Assembly (NCBI GenBank): GCA_021781695.1
Contig: JAJXWG010000058.1
Coordinates: forward strand, 1 to 8,713
DNA length: 8,713 bases
Direction: 5' to 3'
Source of the DNA: Pseudomonadota bacterium
GTDB taxonomy: Bacteria; Pseudomonadota; Gammaproteobacteria; Burkholderiales; Gallionellaceae
The notes beneath the pieces are model-generated. The model was not told the origin of the DNA, did not search any database, and was given only the letters and a program-made list of their open reading frames with translations. Positions 1 to 7,169 of this stretch are shown one piece after another (position 1 is the stretch's first letter; every line of letters starts with the position of its first letter). A program made the translations under genes and the position numbers.

Positions 1-2
1 CC

Positions 3-971
3 GGGAGGAACTGCACCATCGTCATCGGCACGGGGCATGGCATGTGCACCTGCCAGGGAGCGGCCTTTGAATACATCTACAATGTGGATCATGTATTGCG
101 CGAGGCCGGTGTTCGCGACAAGGCGCGCATCATCTGGATCAGCAATGAATACGAGCTGGGTGATTTCGGCATGGGAGGCGTGCATATCAAGCGCGGCGGT
201 TACATCACCAATGGAAAGACCTTTGCCGAATCGCTGATGGTTGAACGCGGCATAGAATGGATCACGCGTGCCCATGTGAAAAAGGTCGAAGCGGGCAGGA
301 TTCATTATGAGACCCTGGATGGCGCATTTCGTGAACTGGAATTTGATTTCTCGATGCTGATCCCGCCATTTGCAGGCGTGGGGTTAAAGGCTTATGATAA
401 GTCAGGTGCCGATATCACGAGTCAGCTCTTTGCACCCAACGGCTTCATGAAGGTGGATGCGGATTACACGCAAAGACCATATTCCGAGTGGAGTGCAAAG
501 GACTGGCCCAAGACCTATCAGACACCCGCTTATCGCAACATCTTTGCAGTCGGCATTGCTTTTGCGACACCTCATCTGATCAGCAAGCCGATGCAAAGCG
601 CGAACGGAACGCCCATCAATCCGACCGCGCCAAGAACAGGCATGCCGTCGGCAGCGATGGCAATGGCAGTTGCAAAGAGCATCAGCGATATGGTGAACGG
701 GGCAGACAAACCCACCCATACCGCATCGATGGCGGAAATGGGTGCTGCGTGTGTCGCATCTACTGGTGCCAATTTTTTCAAGGGCACAGCTGCTACGATG
801 ACGGTGTTTCCAGTGGTGCCGAATTTTGAAAAGTATCCGGATTTTGGACGCGATATTGACCTGACTTTTGGTGAAATCGGCCTTGCAGGTCACTGGATGA
901 AGCACCTCTTGCATCACACGTTCATATATCAGGCAAAGATGAAACCTGGCTGGTCGTTCATTCCGGACTGA
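3..971 (+). CDS. Sulfide:quinone oxidoreductase-family FAD flavoprotein, 3' part (5' end outside window)
   Basis: The frame is open from the left edge to the TGA at 969-971, giving 322 visible residues; roughly the first quarter, with the N-terminal FAD-binding GxGxxG, lies upstream. Family members sit on the periplasmic face of the inner membrane, oxidise sulfide to sulfane sulfur or polysulfide and pass electrons to quinone. Visible signatures, numbered from the first visible codon, are GHGMCTCQGAAFEY (about 11-24) with Cys15/Cys17 near the second redox Cys of SQRs, the FSMLIPPFAGV stretch, NIFAVGIAFATPH where SQRs lack the usual GD, the PRTG motif like the PKTG of SQRs, and MGAACVAS with Cys250 as the likely third redox Cys. 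The C-terminus (WMKHLLHHTFIY) is basic and aromatic, as in membrane-docking SQR tails. The internal ATG at 42 is not the start, since the motif begins before it. A 50-residue gene follows after 28 nt. Substrate (sulfide versus another thiol) is inferred from the family. Confidence 0.8.
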   Translation, partial: GRNCTIVIGTGHGMCTCQGAAFEYIYNVDHVLREAGVRDKARIIWISNEYELGDFGMGGVHIKRGGYITNGKTFAESLMVERGIEWITRAHVKKVEAGRIHYETLDGAFRELEFDFSMLIPPFAGVGLKAYDKSGADITSQLFAPNGFMKVDADYTQRPYSEWSAKDWPKTYQTPAYRNIFAVGIAFATPHLISKPMQSANGTPINPTAPRTGMPSAAMAMAVAKSISDMVNGADKPTHTASMAEMGAACVASTGANFFKGTAATMTVFPVVPNFEKYPDFGRDIDLTFGEIGLAGHWMKHLLHHTFIYQAKMKPGWSFIPD

Positions 972-987
972 CTTCATAGAATTTATC

Positions 988-993
988 AGGAGA
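988..993 (+). promoter_or_regulatory. Shine-Dalgarno site of the 50-residue gene
   Basis: AGGAGA lies 6 nt before the ATG at 1000. It is a near-perfect ribosome binding site and the main reason for calling this very short gene. Confidence 0.75.
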
Positions 994-999
994 ACAAAG

Positions 1000-1152
1000 A
1001 TGACCAACAAGGAACCTTACCAGCAGGCTTACTACCCTCCGGCCCCGACCGGATTCACGCGTTACATGAGGACATCGCTGATATGGCAGGCCGTGCGCTT
1101 TGTCGTGATCAATTTCAAGATGCTCAGGTTGATCGCGAATTCGCATCATTGA
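1000..1152 (+). CDS. Small basic, probably membrane-associated protein (50 aa), unknown function
   Basis: This is an unrecognised small gene, 28 nt after the SQR-like gene, with a near-perfect Shine-Dalgarno at 988-993. The N-terminal third is hydrophilic and rich in Tyr, Gln and Pro (MTNKEPYQQAYYPPAP). The rest alternates hydrophobic, aromatic and basic residues (FTRYMRTSLIWQAVRF followed by VVINFKMLRLIA), as in an amphipathic or shallow membrane helix, and the tail ends in His-His. There is no signal peptide and no Cys, so no haem or metal-thiolate site. Position and spacing suggest co-translation with the SQR-like protein; a membrane anchor or small accessory subunit is a reasonable inference but not shown. 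It is followed after 39 nt by the TolC-family gene with no terminator between. Confidence 0.65.
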   Translation: MTNKEPYQQAYYPPAPTGFTRYMRTSLIWQAVRFVVINFKMLRLIANSHH

Positions 1153-1163
1153 GACGAGGGGAC

Positions 1164-1192
1164 TTCCTTAGGCGATGAACGGAGATAAGGAA
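1164..1192 (+). promoter_or_regulatory. Inverted repeat enclosing the ribosome binding site of the TolC-family gene
   Basis: TTCCTTA (1164-1170) pairs perfectly with TAAGGAA (1186-1192). The 15-nt loop holds GGAG (1181-1184), the likely Shine-Dalgarno, and the second arm ends on the A of the start codon at 1192. In mRNA this could tune translation of the pump genes. A 7-bp AT-leaning stem is weak, so this is only suggestive. Confidence 0.3.
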
Positions 1193-2562
1193 TGATTGCA
1201 TTGAATGGATTGCGCCTGGGCGTGATTGCGTTGCTGATGTCGGCATCAGCAGGTTTTGCTGCCGATTTGCAGCAATGCGTCGACATCGCGCTTCGCCAGA
1301 ATCCGGATATCGAGGCGAGCGCAGCACAGCTGGCCCAGGCGCAAGCTGCGTTGACCCAGGCCCAGGGCGGGCGCTGGCCCAAGCTCACTGCATCCATCAC
1401 AGGCACGCGCACCAATGATGCGTTGAATGCGTTTGGCCTGAAGCTCGAGCAACGCGGCGCCACATTCAACGATTTTGGCGCAGGGCAGTTTACCGGACCG
1501 GGCGCATTGGGAGTCGCTCCCGCGAATCTCAACTATCCCGGTTCGGTCAACAATTACAACACGCGTCTGGAGCTGCAAATTCCGTTATACAACGGCGGAA
1601 TGATATCCGGTTACATCGATCAGGCGCACAGTTTCGTCAAGGCTGCACAGGCAGGCGATCAGGCCGCGCGTCAGCAGCTTGTGTTTCATGTCATACAGGC
1701 TTATCAGGGTGTGCATACCGCGCAGAGCTATGTCAAAGTGGCTTTACAGGCAAAGGCCACCGCAGAGGCCTATGTCAATACCACGAGGAATCTGATGAAG
1801 CAGGGTGTGGTGGTAAGGAGCGACTTGTTGTTTGCAGAGGTGAACCTGGCCGATATGAAGGTCAGGCTGGAGGAGGCGCAGCGCGCTGAGGCTGCAGCGG
1901 TGGATCAGCTGCATCTGCTGCTGGGAATGAAGCTTGACGAGCCGCTTGAAATCGGACCGGATTATACGCCCGGGCCCATGGCGGGAAGTATCGCAGCGCT
2001 TCAGGCAGAAGCGGTCGCAGTCAATCCGGGCATCAATGCGCTGCGCAGCCAGCTGGTCGCTTCACGCGAAGGGGTGAATGTGGCGCGCGCAGATTTATAT
2101 CCGCACTTTAATGCGGTGGTGAGGCAGGAGTGGAATGCACCGACGCTGCAGCAGTCAGCACCTTCCTATACATTGGCAGGCGTGCTTTCCTGGCAGGTGC
2201 TCGATTTCGGCGTGATCAAGGGGGCGATCGGTCGTGCAGAGGCGGCACGCATGGAGTTGCAGGCGAAACTCAAGGCTGCTGAAGAAGGTGTGCGTTTTCA
2301 GGTAGCCGATGCATGGCGGGGCGCTGTCGAGGCGGAGTCACGCGTCAATGCGAGAGTCGATGCGGTCGCACAGGCTGAAGAGGCAGAGCGTCTGGTTGCC
2401 AAACGATATGAGAACGGTGTTACCACCATGGTTGAAGTGATGGCGGCACAGACGCAGCTCGACAAGTCGCGCGCCGATGAAGTGGCTGCGCGCTATCAGC
2501 TGACCGTGCAGCGCGCGGCATTGCGTCTTGCAGTGGGAAAACTTGACGGTGGCCAATTATGA
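1192..2562 (+). CDS. TolC-family outer-membrane efflux channel
   Basis: 456 residues, the usual size for outer-membrane factors of tripartite pumps, which trimerise into a beta-barrel with a long periplasmic alpha-helical tunnel. A Sec signal peptide is visible (hydrophobic core VIALLMSASAGFA, cleavage near residue 23 or 24). Next comes the family opening LQQCVDIALRQNPDIEAS, Ala/Gln-rich helices (about 40-65), a strand/loop segment (about 70-125) with NNYNTRLELQIPLYNGG, and a second repeat with the same pattern (SWQVLDFGVIKG, about 333-344) followed by RYENGVTTMVEVMAAQTQL near the end. These are the two duplicated outer-membrane efflux domains. The start at 1192 has GGAG 7 nt upstream. It directly precedes the fusion-protein gene, so the three pump parts form one cistronic set. 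There is no lipobox, so it is of the non-lipidated TolC type rather than OprM type. Substrate is unknown. Confidence 0.92.
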   Translation: MIALNGLRLGVIALLMSASAGFAADLQQCVDIALRQNPDIEASAAQLAQAQAALTQAQGGRWPKLTASITGTRTNDALNAFGLKLEQRGATFNDFGAGQFTGPGALGVAPANLNYPGSVNNYNTRLELQIPLYNGGMISGYIDQAHSFVKAAQAGDQAARQQLVFHVIQAYQGVHTAQSYVKVALQAKATAEAYVNTTRNLMKQGVVVRSDLLFAEVNLADMKVRLEEAQRAEAAAVDQLHLLLGMKLDEPLEIGPDYTPGPMAGSIAALQAEAVAVNPGINALRSQLVASREGVNVARADLYPHFNAVVRQEWNAPTLQQSAPSYTLAGVLSWQVLDFGVIKGAIGRAEAARMELQAKLKAAEEGVRFQVADAWRGAVEAESRVNARVDAVAQAEEAERLVAKRYENGVTTMVEVMAAQTQLDKSRADEVAARYQLTVQRAALRLAVGKLDGGQL

Positions 2563-2579
2563 GTGCAGGGAGAAAAACA

Positions 2580-3644
2580 ATGAAGAGATCGACGGGCGCG
2601 ATCGCAATGCTCATTCTTCTGGCGGGATGTCATTCCGGGGAGCGGAGCGCTGATGCAAGGGTGAAAACCGTGGAGGCCAAGGCGATGACATTGAGCTTGG
2701 GCGAGATCACCCTTTACGATGCGACGCCGGGCACGGTCGTCTCGGAACAGCAGGTTCAGGTCGCCTCACGCTTGATGGGATACATACGCGACATGCCGGT
2801 GCGTGAAGGGGATGCCGTAAAAGCCGGGCAGCTGCTTTTCACGATAGACCCGACCGATATCGAAGGGCAGGTGTCGCAGGCCAAGGCAGGGCTTGCCCAG
2901 GCAGAGGCCGGACTTGCCGATGCCAAGGCAGACTTCGAACGTTTCTCTAACCTGTACAGGGATGAGTCCATACCCAAGCAGCAGTTCGACAAGGTGAAGC
3001 TGCAATACAGCGTTGCACAGAGTCAGGAAAGGGCGGCGCGTGCAGGAGTCGATACCGCGCAGTCACAATTGCGCTATGCCCAGGTGCGTTCGCCTATAGA
3101 TGGGGTCGTCACGCAGAAGATGGCATCGAAGGGGGATCTCGCTTCGCCCGGACGCCCGGTGCTTGTCGTTGAGAATCAGCAGAAATTAATGGTGCAGACG
3201 GCAGTGAGCGACGAGACCTATTCTCATCTCCAGTCGGGCGGACATGCGATGATGGAGATCGCCGGAAAGGAATACAGGGGCACAATCACGAGGCTGGTTG
3301 CTGCATCGGATGCGATGTCGCACACGCATCTGGTCAAGCTTACGGTGCCTGATGGGCAGGGCATGGTCAGCGGTTCATTCGCACGCGTGAGCTTCGATGT
3401 CGGCAGTCGCCAGGGGATCAGCGTGCCAAAATCCGCGATTCTGCAGCGCGCAGGCATCACCGGCGTATTCGTGGTGGATGGCAAGGGAGTAGCCCACTAT
3501 CGCATGGTAAGGCAGGGGAGCGAGCAAAACGGCATGGTCGGCATAGAGGCGGGGCTCAATCCGGGCGAGAAGATCGTTGTCGGCAATGCTAATGAACTTG
3601 ATTCCGGAGACCAGGTGAATCTGACCGAAAGTCACGCGCAATGA
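2580..3644 (+). CDS. RND efflux periplasmic adaptor (membrane fusion) lipoprotein
   Basis: 354 residues from the ATG at 2580. This start is preferred because AGGGAG (2567-2572) lies 7 nt upstream and it gives a lipoprotein signal, MKRSTGAIAMLILLAGC, with lipobox LLAGC and lipidated Cys17. An upstream in-frame ATG at 2559 overlaps the TolC-family stop (ATGA) but has a poor ribosome site and adds seven residues before the signal. Domains run in the HlyD/AcrA order: first half of the barrel-sandwich (about 55-95, with GYIRDMPVREGDAVKAGQLL), an alpha-hairpin rich in Ala, Gln and Glu (about 95-165), second half (RSPIDGVVTQKMASKGDLAS), then beta-barrel and membrane-proximal domains (SVPKSAILQ, VFVVDGKGVAHYRMV, GLNPGEKIVVGNANEL). 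It would bridge the permease and the outer-membrane channel. Its stop overlaps the permease start by 4 nt, suggesting translational coupling. Confidence 0.92.
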   Translation: MKRSTGAIAMLILLAGCHSGERSADARVKTVEAKAMTLSLGEITLYDATPGTVVSEQQVQVASRLMGYIRDMPVREGDAVKAGQLLFTIDPTDIEGQVSQAKAGLAQAEAGLADAKADFERFSNLYRDESIPKQQFDKVKLQYSVAQSQERAARAGVDTAQSQLRYAQVRSPIDGVVTQKMASKGDLASPGRPVLVVENQQKLMVQTAVSDETYSHLQSGGHAMMEIAGKEYRGTITRLVAASDAMSHTHLVKLTVPDGQGMVSGSFARVSFDVGSRQGISVPKSAILQRAGITGVFVVDGKGVAHYRMVRQGSEQNGMVGIEAGLNPGEKIVVGNANELDSGDQVNLTESHAQ

Positions 3645-6600
3645 GTGAGGCTAATCAGACCATGAATATTGCAGGGCGCCTGGCAAAGGCTTTCCTGCTG
3701 TCGAAGATCACCGCGATGATCATGCTGGCCATCACGCTGGTGGGGCTTGTCGCGATGACGGTCACGCCGCGCGAATACAATCCGCAGATCGTGGTACCTG
3801 CGGCCAATATCATCGTTGCCAAGCCGGGAGCGACAGCAGATGAAGTGGAGAACATGGTCGTCAAGCCGCTCGAGGCGATCATGAACGCGCAGGCCGGCGT
3901 GAAGCATACCTTCGGTTTTGCGGTGAATGACTATGGCGTGGTGACGGTTCAGTTCGATGTCGGGCAGGATCAGGAAAAAAGTCTGGTCAAGCTTTACAAC
4001 CAGCTGATGCAGAACATGGATCGCATGCCGCCGGGCGCGATGCAGCCCATCGTCAAGCCCATCAACGTGGACGATGTGCCGATCATGACCTTGACCCTGG
4101 CTTCGAGCAGACAAAGCGATTACGAGCTGCGCTATGTTGCAGAGCGCGTGCTGGAACAATTGCGTAACATTCCCGGTGTGTCGTTCACGGAAATCACAGG
4201 CGGCCATCAAAGGGCCGTGAGCATCAATATCGATCCGCAGAAACTGGCAGCCGCGGGGCTTTCGCTCGATCAGGTGGACCGCATGCTGGGTGCTACCAAT
4301 ATGTCCATGCCGTCGGGGGAGCTGGTCAACAACAACAGAAGCATCCCGCTGCGCTTCAACGGTTTTCTCTCCAGCGTCAAGGATGTGGGCAATGTCGTGC
4401 TGGGCGCGCCCAATGGCCGCCCGGTCTTCCTCAAGGACGTGGCGAGCATTGAGGACGGGCCTGCTGAAGTGGACGCATCTTCCCACTTTGCATTTGGCCC
4501 TGCAAAACAGCACCCTGCGTTCAGGGGGGAAGCGCCCGCCGTGACCATCGCGATCGCTAAAAAATCCGGCACCAATGCAGTGGTGGTCGCCAATGCCGTG
4601 CTTGCCAAGCTCGAAACGCTGAAGCGCGAGGCGATCCCCGAGGGCGTGAGCATTTCGGTTACGCGCGATGATGGTGCCAAGGCGAACGATGCGGTGAACA
4701 CGCTGGTCGAGCATCTGGGCATTGCGATCGCCTCCGTCGTGGTCGTTCTGCTTTTTTTCCTGGGCTGGAGGGAGGCTGCCATCGTGACGCTTACGGTGCC
4801 GCTGATACTGTTTGTCGTATTGACGGTGGGCTTGGTTGCGGGCCAGACCATGAACCGGATCACGCTATTTGCATTGATCCTGTCGCTCGGTCTGCTGGTG
4901 GATGCCGCGATCGTGGTTGTCGAGAACATACATCGCCATCTGCATCACGGCGGCGCTGCCAATTTCAAGGAAGCCCTGGTTGAGGCCACCAACGAGATCG
5001 GCAATCCGACCAATGTTGCGACAATCGCGGTGATACTGGCTTTCATTCCAATGGCTTTTGTCACGGGCATGATGGGGCCCTTCATGCAGCCGATCCCTTT
5101 CAACGTGCCGGTTGCGATGGTGGCTTCGCTGCTCATCGCCTATATGGTAGTGCCCTGGGCGGCATATCGCATGTTGAAGGGAAAGGCGCTGGCAGAACTC
5201 GAGAAGGCGCCGACGCTGGAAGAGCAGGACGCAAAGCCACGGGATATCCTGCACCGCACCTATGTCAGCGTGATAACGCCGCTGCTGCACGATGGACGCC
5301 GCCGCAACAGGCTGTTTCTGATCGTGGCGGTATTGCTCGCGCTGGCGATGCTGCAACCCGTCTGGCAGTTCATTCGTCCTTCCGGCATGAATGGACCCTT
5401 GGGCATGCTGGGAGTGGAACTCAAGATGCTGCCGAACGATAACACCAATACTTTTCTGCTCGAGATCGATACGCCTGCGGGGAGTGCACTGGCACGCACA
5501 GATGAAGTCGCCCGTGCGGTCGGGGATGTGCTTATGCATACTGATCATGTCGTCGATTACCAGACCTATCTGGGTGTGGCCGCAACCGTGGACTTCGCAG
5601 CGCTGGTGCGCGGAGACATTCTGAAACGCGGCACGAACTTAGCACAGATTCGCGTCAATCTAGAGGACAAGCATGATCGCAATGCAAGCTCGCATGAAAT
5701 CGTATCGAAACTGGATAGCGCGCTGATGCCTTTGAGAAAAACCTATCCTGACACGAAGATCAAACTATACGAGACACCACCGGGTCCCCCTGTACAGTCG
5801 CAGATACTGGCTGAACTCTATGGTCCGGACTACAACAAGCTGCGCGAGGCTTCTGCTGCCGTTAACGATGATTTCAACAAGGTCTATGGCATGATCAATG
5901 CCGACAGCTCTGTGACGGCCAACGTCGACAGTTATGAGATACATGTCGATGCCGAGAAAGCCGCGCTGGCAGGTGTTGCTCCTGCGCAGGTAGCAAAGCT
6001 GATACACGATTATGTCAGCGGATTTTCCATAGGGTCGCTGCATGTCGAGTCGGCCAGGGAGCCGATCAACATGACCGTGCGTCTGCCGCGTTCCAAGCGG
6101 CAATTGCCCAACCAGGTGCTGTCGCTCACCGTTGTCAATGCGGCGGGGCAGCAGATACCCTTGTCCTCGATAGCGACGCTCAATCGCGTGATTGCGGCAA
6201 AGCCTGTCTATGACCGCGATCAGCACCAGACGGTGATGGTGGGCGGCGAGTTGCTGCGTTCAAGCCCTGTCTATGCAGTGCTCGCACTGGACAAGATGCT
6301 CGACGGAAAGACGCTGGCAGGCGAGCGTTTCACCACGGCAAACCTGGGCTTCAACGATGCGCAGCCCAAGGATATCAACGGCTATCAGATACTGTGGGGC
6401 GGCGAGATGCGCTTAACACTGGATGTGTTTCGCGATCTTGGCAGCGCTTTCATTGTCGCACTGGTGTTGATCTATCTGGTGCTGGTCGGGTACTACAAGT
6501 CCTTCATGATTCCTCTGATCGTGATGGGTGCGATCCCGCTGACACTGGTCGGCGTTTTCCCTGGGCACTGGCTTACGAATCAGGCGTTCACCGCGACCTC

Positions 6601-6916
6601 GATGATAGGCGTCATTGCGCTGGCGGGTATCGTGGTGAGGAATTCTTTGTTGCTGATCGACTTCATCATCGAATATGAGGCGCGCGGCTACAGCGTCATG
6701 GATGCGGTGATTGAGGCGGGTGCGATCCGCTTCAGACCGATTTTGCTGACGGCGCTTGCCATCATCCTGGGCTCGGCGATCATGGTCACAGACCCCGTCT
6801 TCGGCGGCCTGGCAGTGTCGCTGATTTTTGGCACTTTTGCCTCCACCGCACTGACTTTGCTGGTCATCCCGCTGCTTTATTTCCTGTGGCGGCGCCGAGA
6901 AACCGGGCAGTCCTGA
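3641..6916 (+). CDS. RND-superfamily inner-membrane efflux permease
   Basis: 1091 residues, full length for RND pumps (about 1000-1100), with the 12-helix plan: TM1 near residues 20-40, a large porter loop, TM2-6 (about 360-510), TM7 near 560-580, a second porter loop, and TM8-12 (about 940-1085). It would drive proton-coupled export through the adaptor and channel encoded just upstream. The TM1 exit reads TPREYNPQIVVPAANI, a variant of the usual motif. TM4 reads GLLVDAAIVVVEN, with one Asp (421) where AcrB has Asp407-Asp408; TM10 reads GIVVRNSLLLIDF, with Arg1000 at the AcrB Lys940 position. TM11 keeps a Thr in ILLTALAIILG. The single Asp resembles heavy-metal pumps such as CusA, but the whole is closer to uncharacterised HAE-like permeases, so I do not assign drugs or metals. 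The start at 3641 overlaps the adaptor stop; ATG 3662 is a possible alternative. Confidence 0.93.
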   Translation: MSEANQTMNIAGRLAKAFLLSKITAMIMLAITLVGLVAMTVTPREYNPQIVVPAANIIVAKPGATADEVENMVVKPLEAIMNAQAGVKHTFGFAVNDYGVVTVQFDVGQDQEKSLVKLYNQLMQNMDRMPPGAMQPIVKPINVDDVPIMTLTLASSRQSDYELRYVAERVLEQLRNIPGVSFTEITGGHQRAVSINIDPQKLAAAGLSLDQVDRMLGATNMSMPSGELVNNNRSIPLRFNGFLSSVKDVGNVVLGAPNGRPVFLKDVASIEDGPAEVDASSHFAFGPAKQHPAFRGEAPAVTIAIAKKSGTNAVVVANAVLAKLETLKREAIPEGVSISVTRDDGAKANDAVNTLVEHLGIAIASVVVVLLFFLGWREAAIVTLTVPLILFVVLTVGLVAGQTMNRITLFALILSLGLLVDAAIVVVENIHRHLHHGGAANFKEALVEATNEIGNPTNVATIAVILAFIPMAFVTGMMGPFMQPIPFNVPVAMVASLLIAYMVVPWAAYRMLKGKALAELEKAPTLEEQDAKPRDILHRTYVSVITPLLHDGRRRNRLFLIVAVLLALAMLQPVWQFIRPSGMNGPLGMLGVELKMLPNDNTNTFLLEIDTPAGSALARTDEVARAVGDVLMHTDHVVDYQTYLGVAATVDFAALVRGDILKRGTNLAQIRVNLEDKHDRNASSHEIVSKLDSALMPLRKTYPDTKIKLYETPPGPPVQSQILAELYGPDYNKLREASAAVNDDFNKVYGMINADSSVTANVDSYEIHVDAEKAALAGVAPAQVAKLIHDYVSGFSIGSLHVESAREPINMTVRLPRSKRQLPNQVLSLTVVNAAGQQIPLSSIATLNRVIAAKPVYDRDQHQTVMVGGELLRSSPVYAVLALDKMLDGKTLAGERFTTANLGFNDAQPKDINGYQILWGGEMRLTLDVFRDLGSAFIVALVLIYLVLVGYYKSFMIPLIVMGAIPLTLVGVFPGHWLTNQAFTATSMIGVIALAGIVVRNSLLLIDFIIEYEARGYSVMDAVIEAGAIRFRPILLTALAIILGSAIMVTDPVFGGLAVSLIFGTFASTALTLLVIPLLYFLWRRRETGQS

Positions 6917-6923
6917 AATTTCA
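6914..6923. repeat. 10-bp palindrome carrying a stop codon on each strand
   Basis: TGAAATTTCA is a perfect palindrome. Its first TGA is the permease stop on the plus strand, and its complement ends the open minus-strand stretch at 6921-7127. Confidence 0.5.
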
Positions 6924-6930
6924 GTCCGGA

Positions 6931-6958
6931 TCTTTCTGGGCAGTCTTGCCCAGAAAGA
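6931..6958. terminator. Hairpin at the 3' end of the RND operon, probable terminator or 3' stability structure
   Basis: TCTTTCTGGGCA (6931-6942) pairs perfectly over 12 bp with TGCCCAGAAAGA (6947-6958) across a 4-nt loop, starting 15 nt after the permease stop. The stem is strong and well placed at a convergent gene boundary. There is no T-run on either side, so it may act as a transcript-end stabiliser or need Rho rather than being a classical intrinsic terminator. Confidence 0.5.
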
Positions 6959-7078
6959 AAGCGTAGCCGCGTTGCGTCAGGCGATTGGGATTAAACAGCA
7001 CTACCAGTAGGTGGTTTCGCGTATCACCTCCGGCAATGCCATAATGCAGGGGCAACCGCGTCAGCCAGTCTATTGGGC

Positions 7079-7092
7079 GCCGAATATTCGGC
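7079..7092. repeat. 14-bp perfect palindrome
   Basis: GCCGAATATTCGGC is fully self-complementary. It sits in the convergent spacer, away from any gene start, so it is unlikely to be an operator for a neighbouring gene. No function can be assigned. Confidence 0.45.
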
Positions 7093-7103
7093 AAAATGGC
7101 TGT

Positions 7104-7160
7104 GCGGCAGGGTGTGAGAACAGAAAATTAAATTTATTTAATTTTCTATCTCTCTGCCGC
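7104..7160. repeat. Nested inverted repeats: AT-only hairpin inside GC-rich arms
   Basis: The inner element has 12-nt arms at 7122-7133 and 7136-7147 that are perfect complements and almost entirely A/T. The outer arms GCGGCAG (7104-7110) and CTGCCGC (7154-7160) also match perfectly. It begins 10 nt past the end of the minus-strand gene at 7170, so it may form the 3' end of that transcript. It is not a classical GC-stem plus T-run terminator. Confidence 0.4.
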
Positions 7161-7169
7161 GGAATGGGC

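Larger units (their letters stand above)
6921..7127 (-). other. Stop-free minus-strand stretch without a start codon; possible gene remnant or dispersed repeat
   Basis: 69 codons (including the TGA read from 6923-6921) are open on the minus strand, bounded upstream by a TAA in the AT-only hairpin. There is no ATG and no Shine-Dalgarno site; TTG near 7094 is the only weak start. The predicted peptide contains RRPIDWLTRLPLHYGIAGG and NRLTQRGYAFFLGKTAQKD, which look protein-like rather than compositionally random, but I recognise no family. The hairpin at 6931-6958 lies in its last codons. It could be the C-terminal remnant of a lost gene, part of an interspersed intergenic repeat, or chance. 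Confidence 0.2.

Noticed and set aside
402..1010. 202-codon minus-strand frame over the SQR-like gene
   Set aside because: The opposite strand carries clear SQR motifs; the predicted protein is Cys/His/Arg-rich and lacks any family resemblance.
3632..4714. 360-codon open frame on the minus strand opposite the permease gene
   Set aside because: It is His/Arg/Asp-rich with no motif, signal or ribosome site and lies wholly over a confident RND permease; it is a shadow frame.
4865..5548. 227-codon minus-strand frame over the permease gene
   Set aside because: Composition is typical of an antisense shadow (His, Arg, Gln rich) and there is no start signal.
7079..7160. Insertion sequence or CRISPR-like repeat unit in the convergent spacer
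   Set aside because: No transposase, no target duplication that I can see and no regularly spaced direct repeats; only palindromes are supported.
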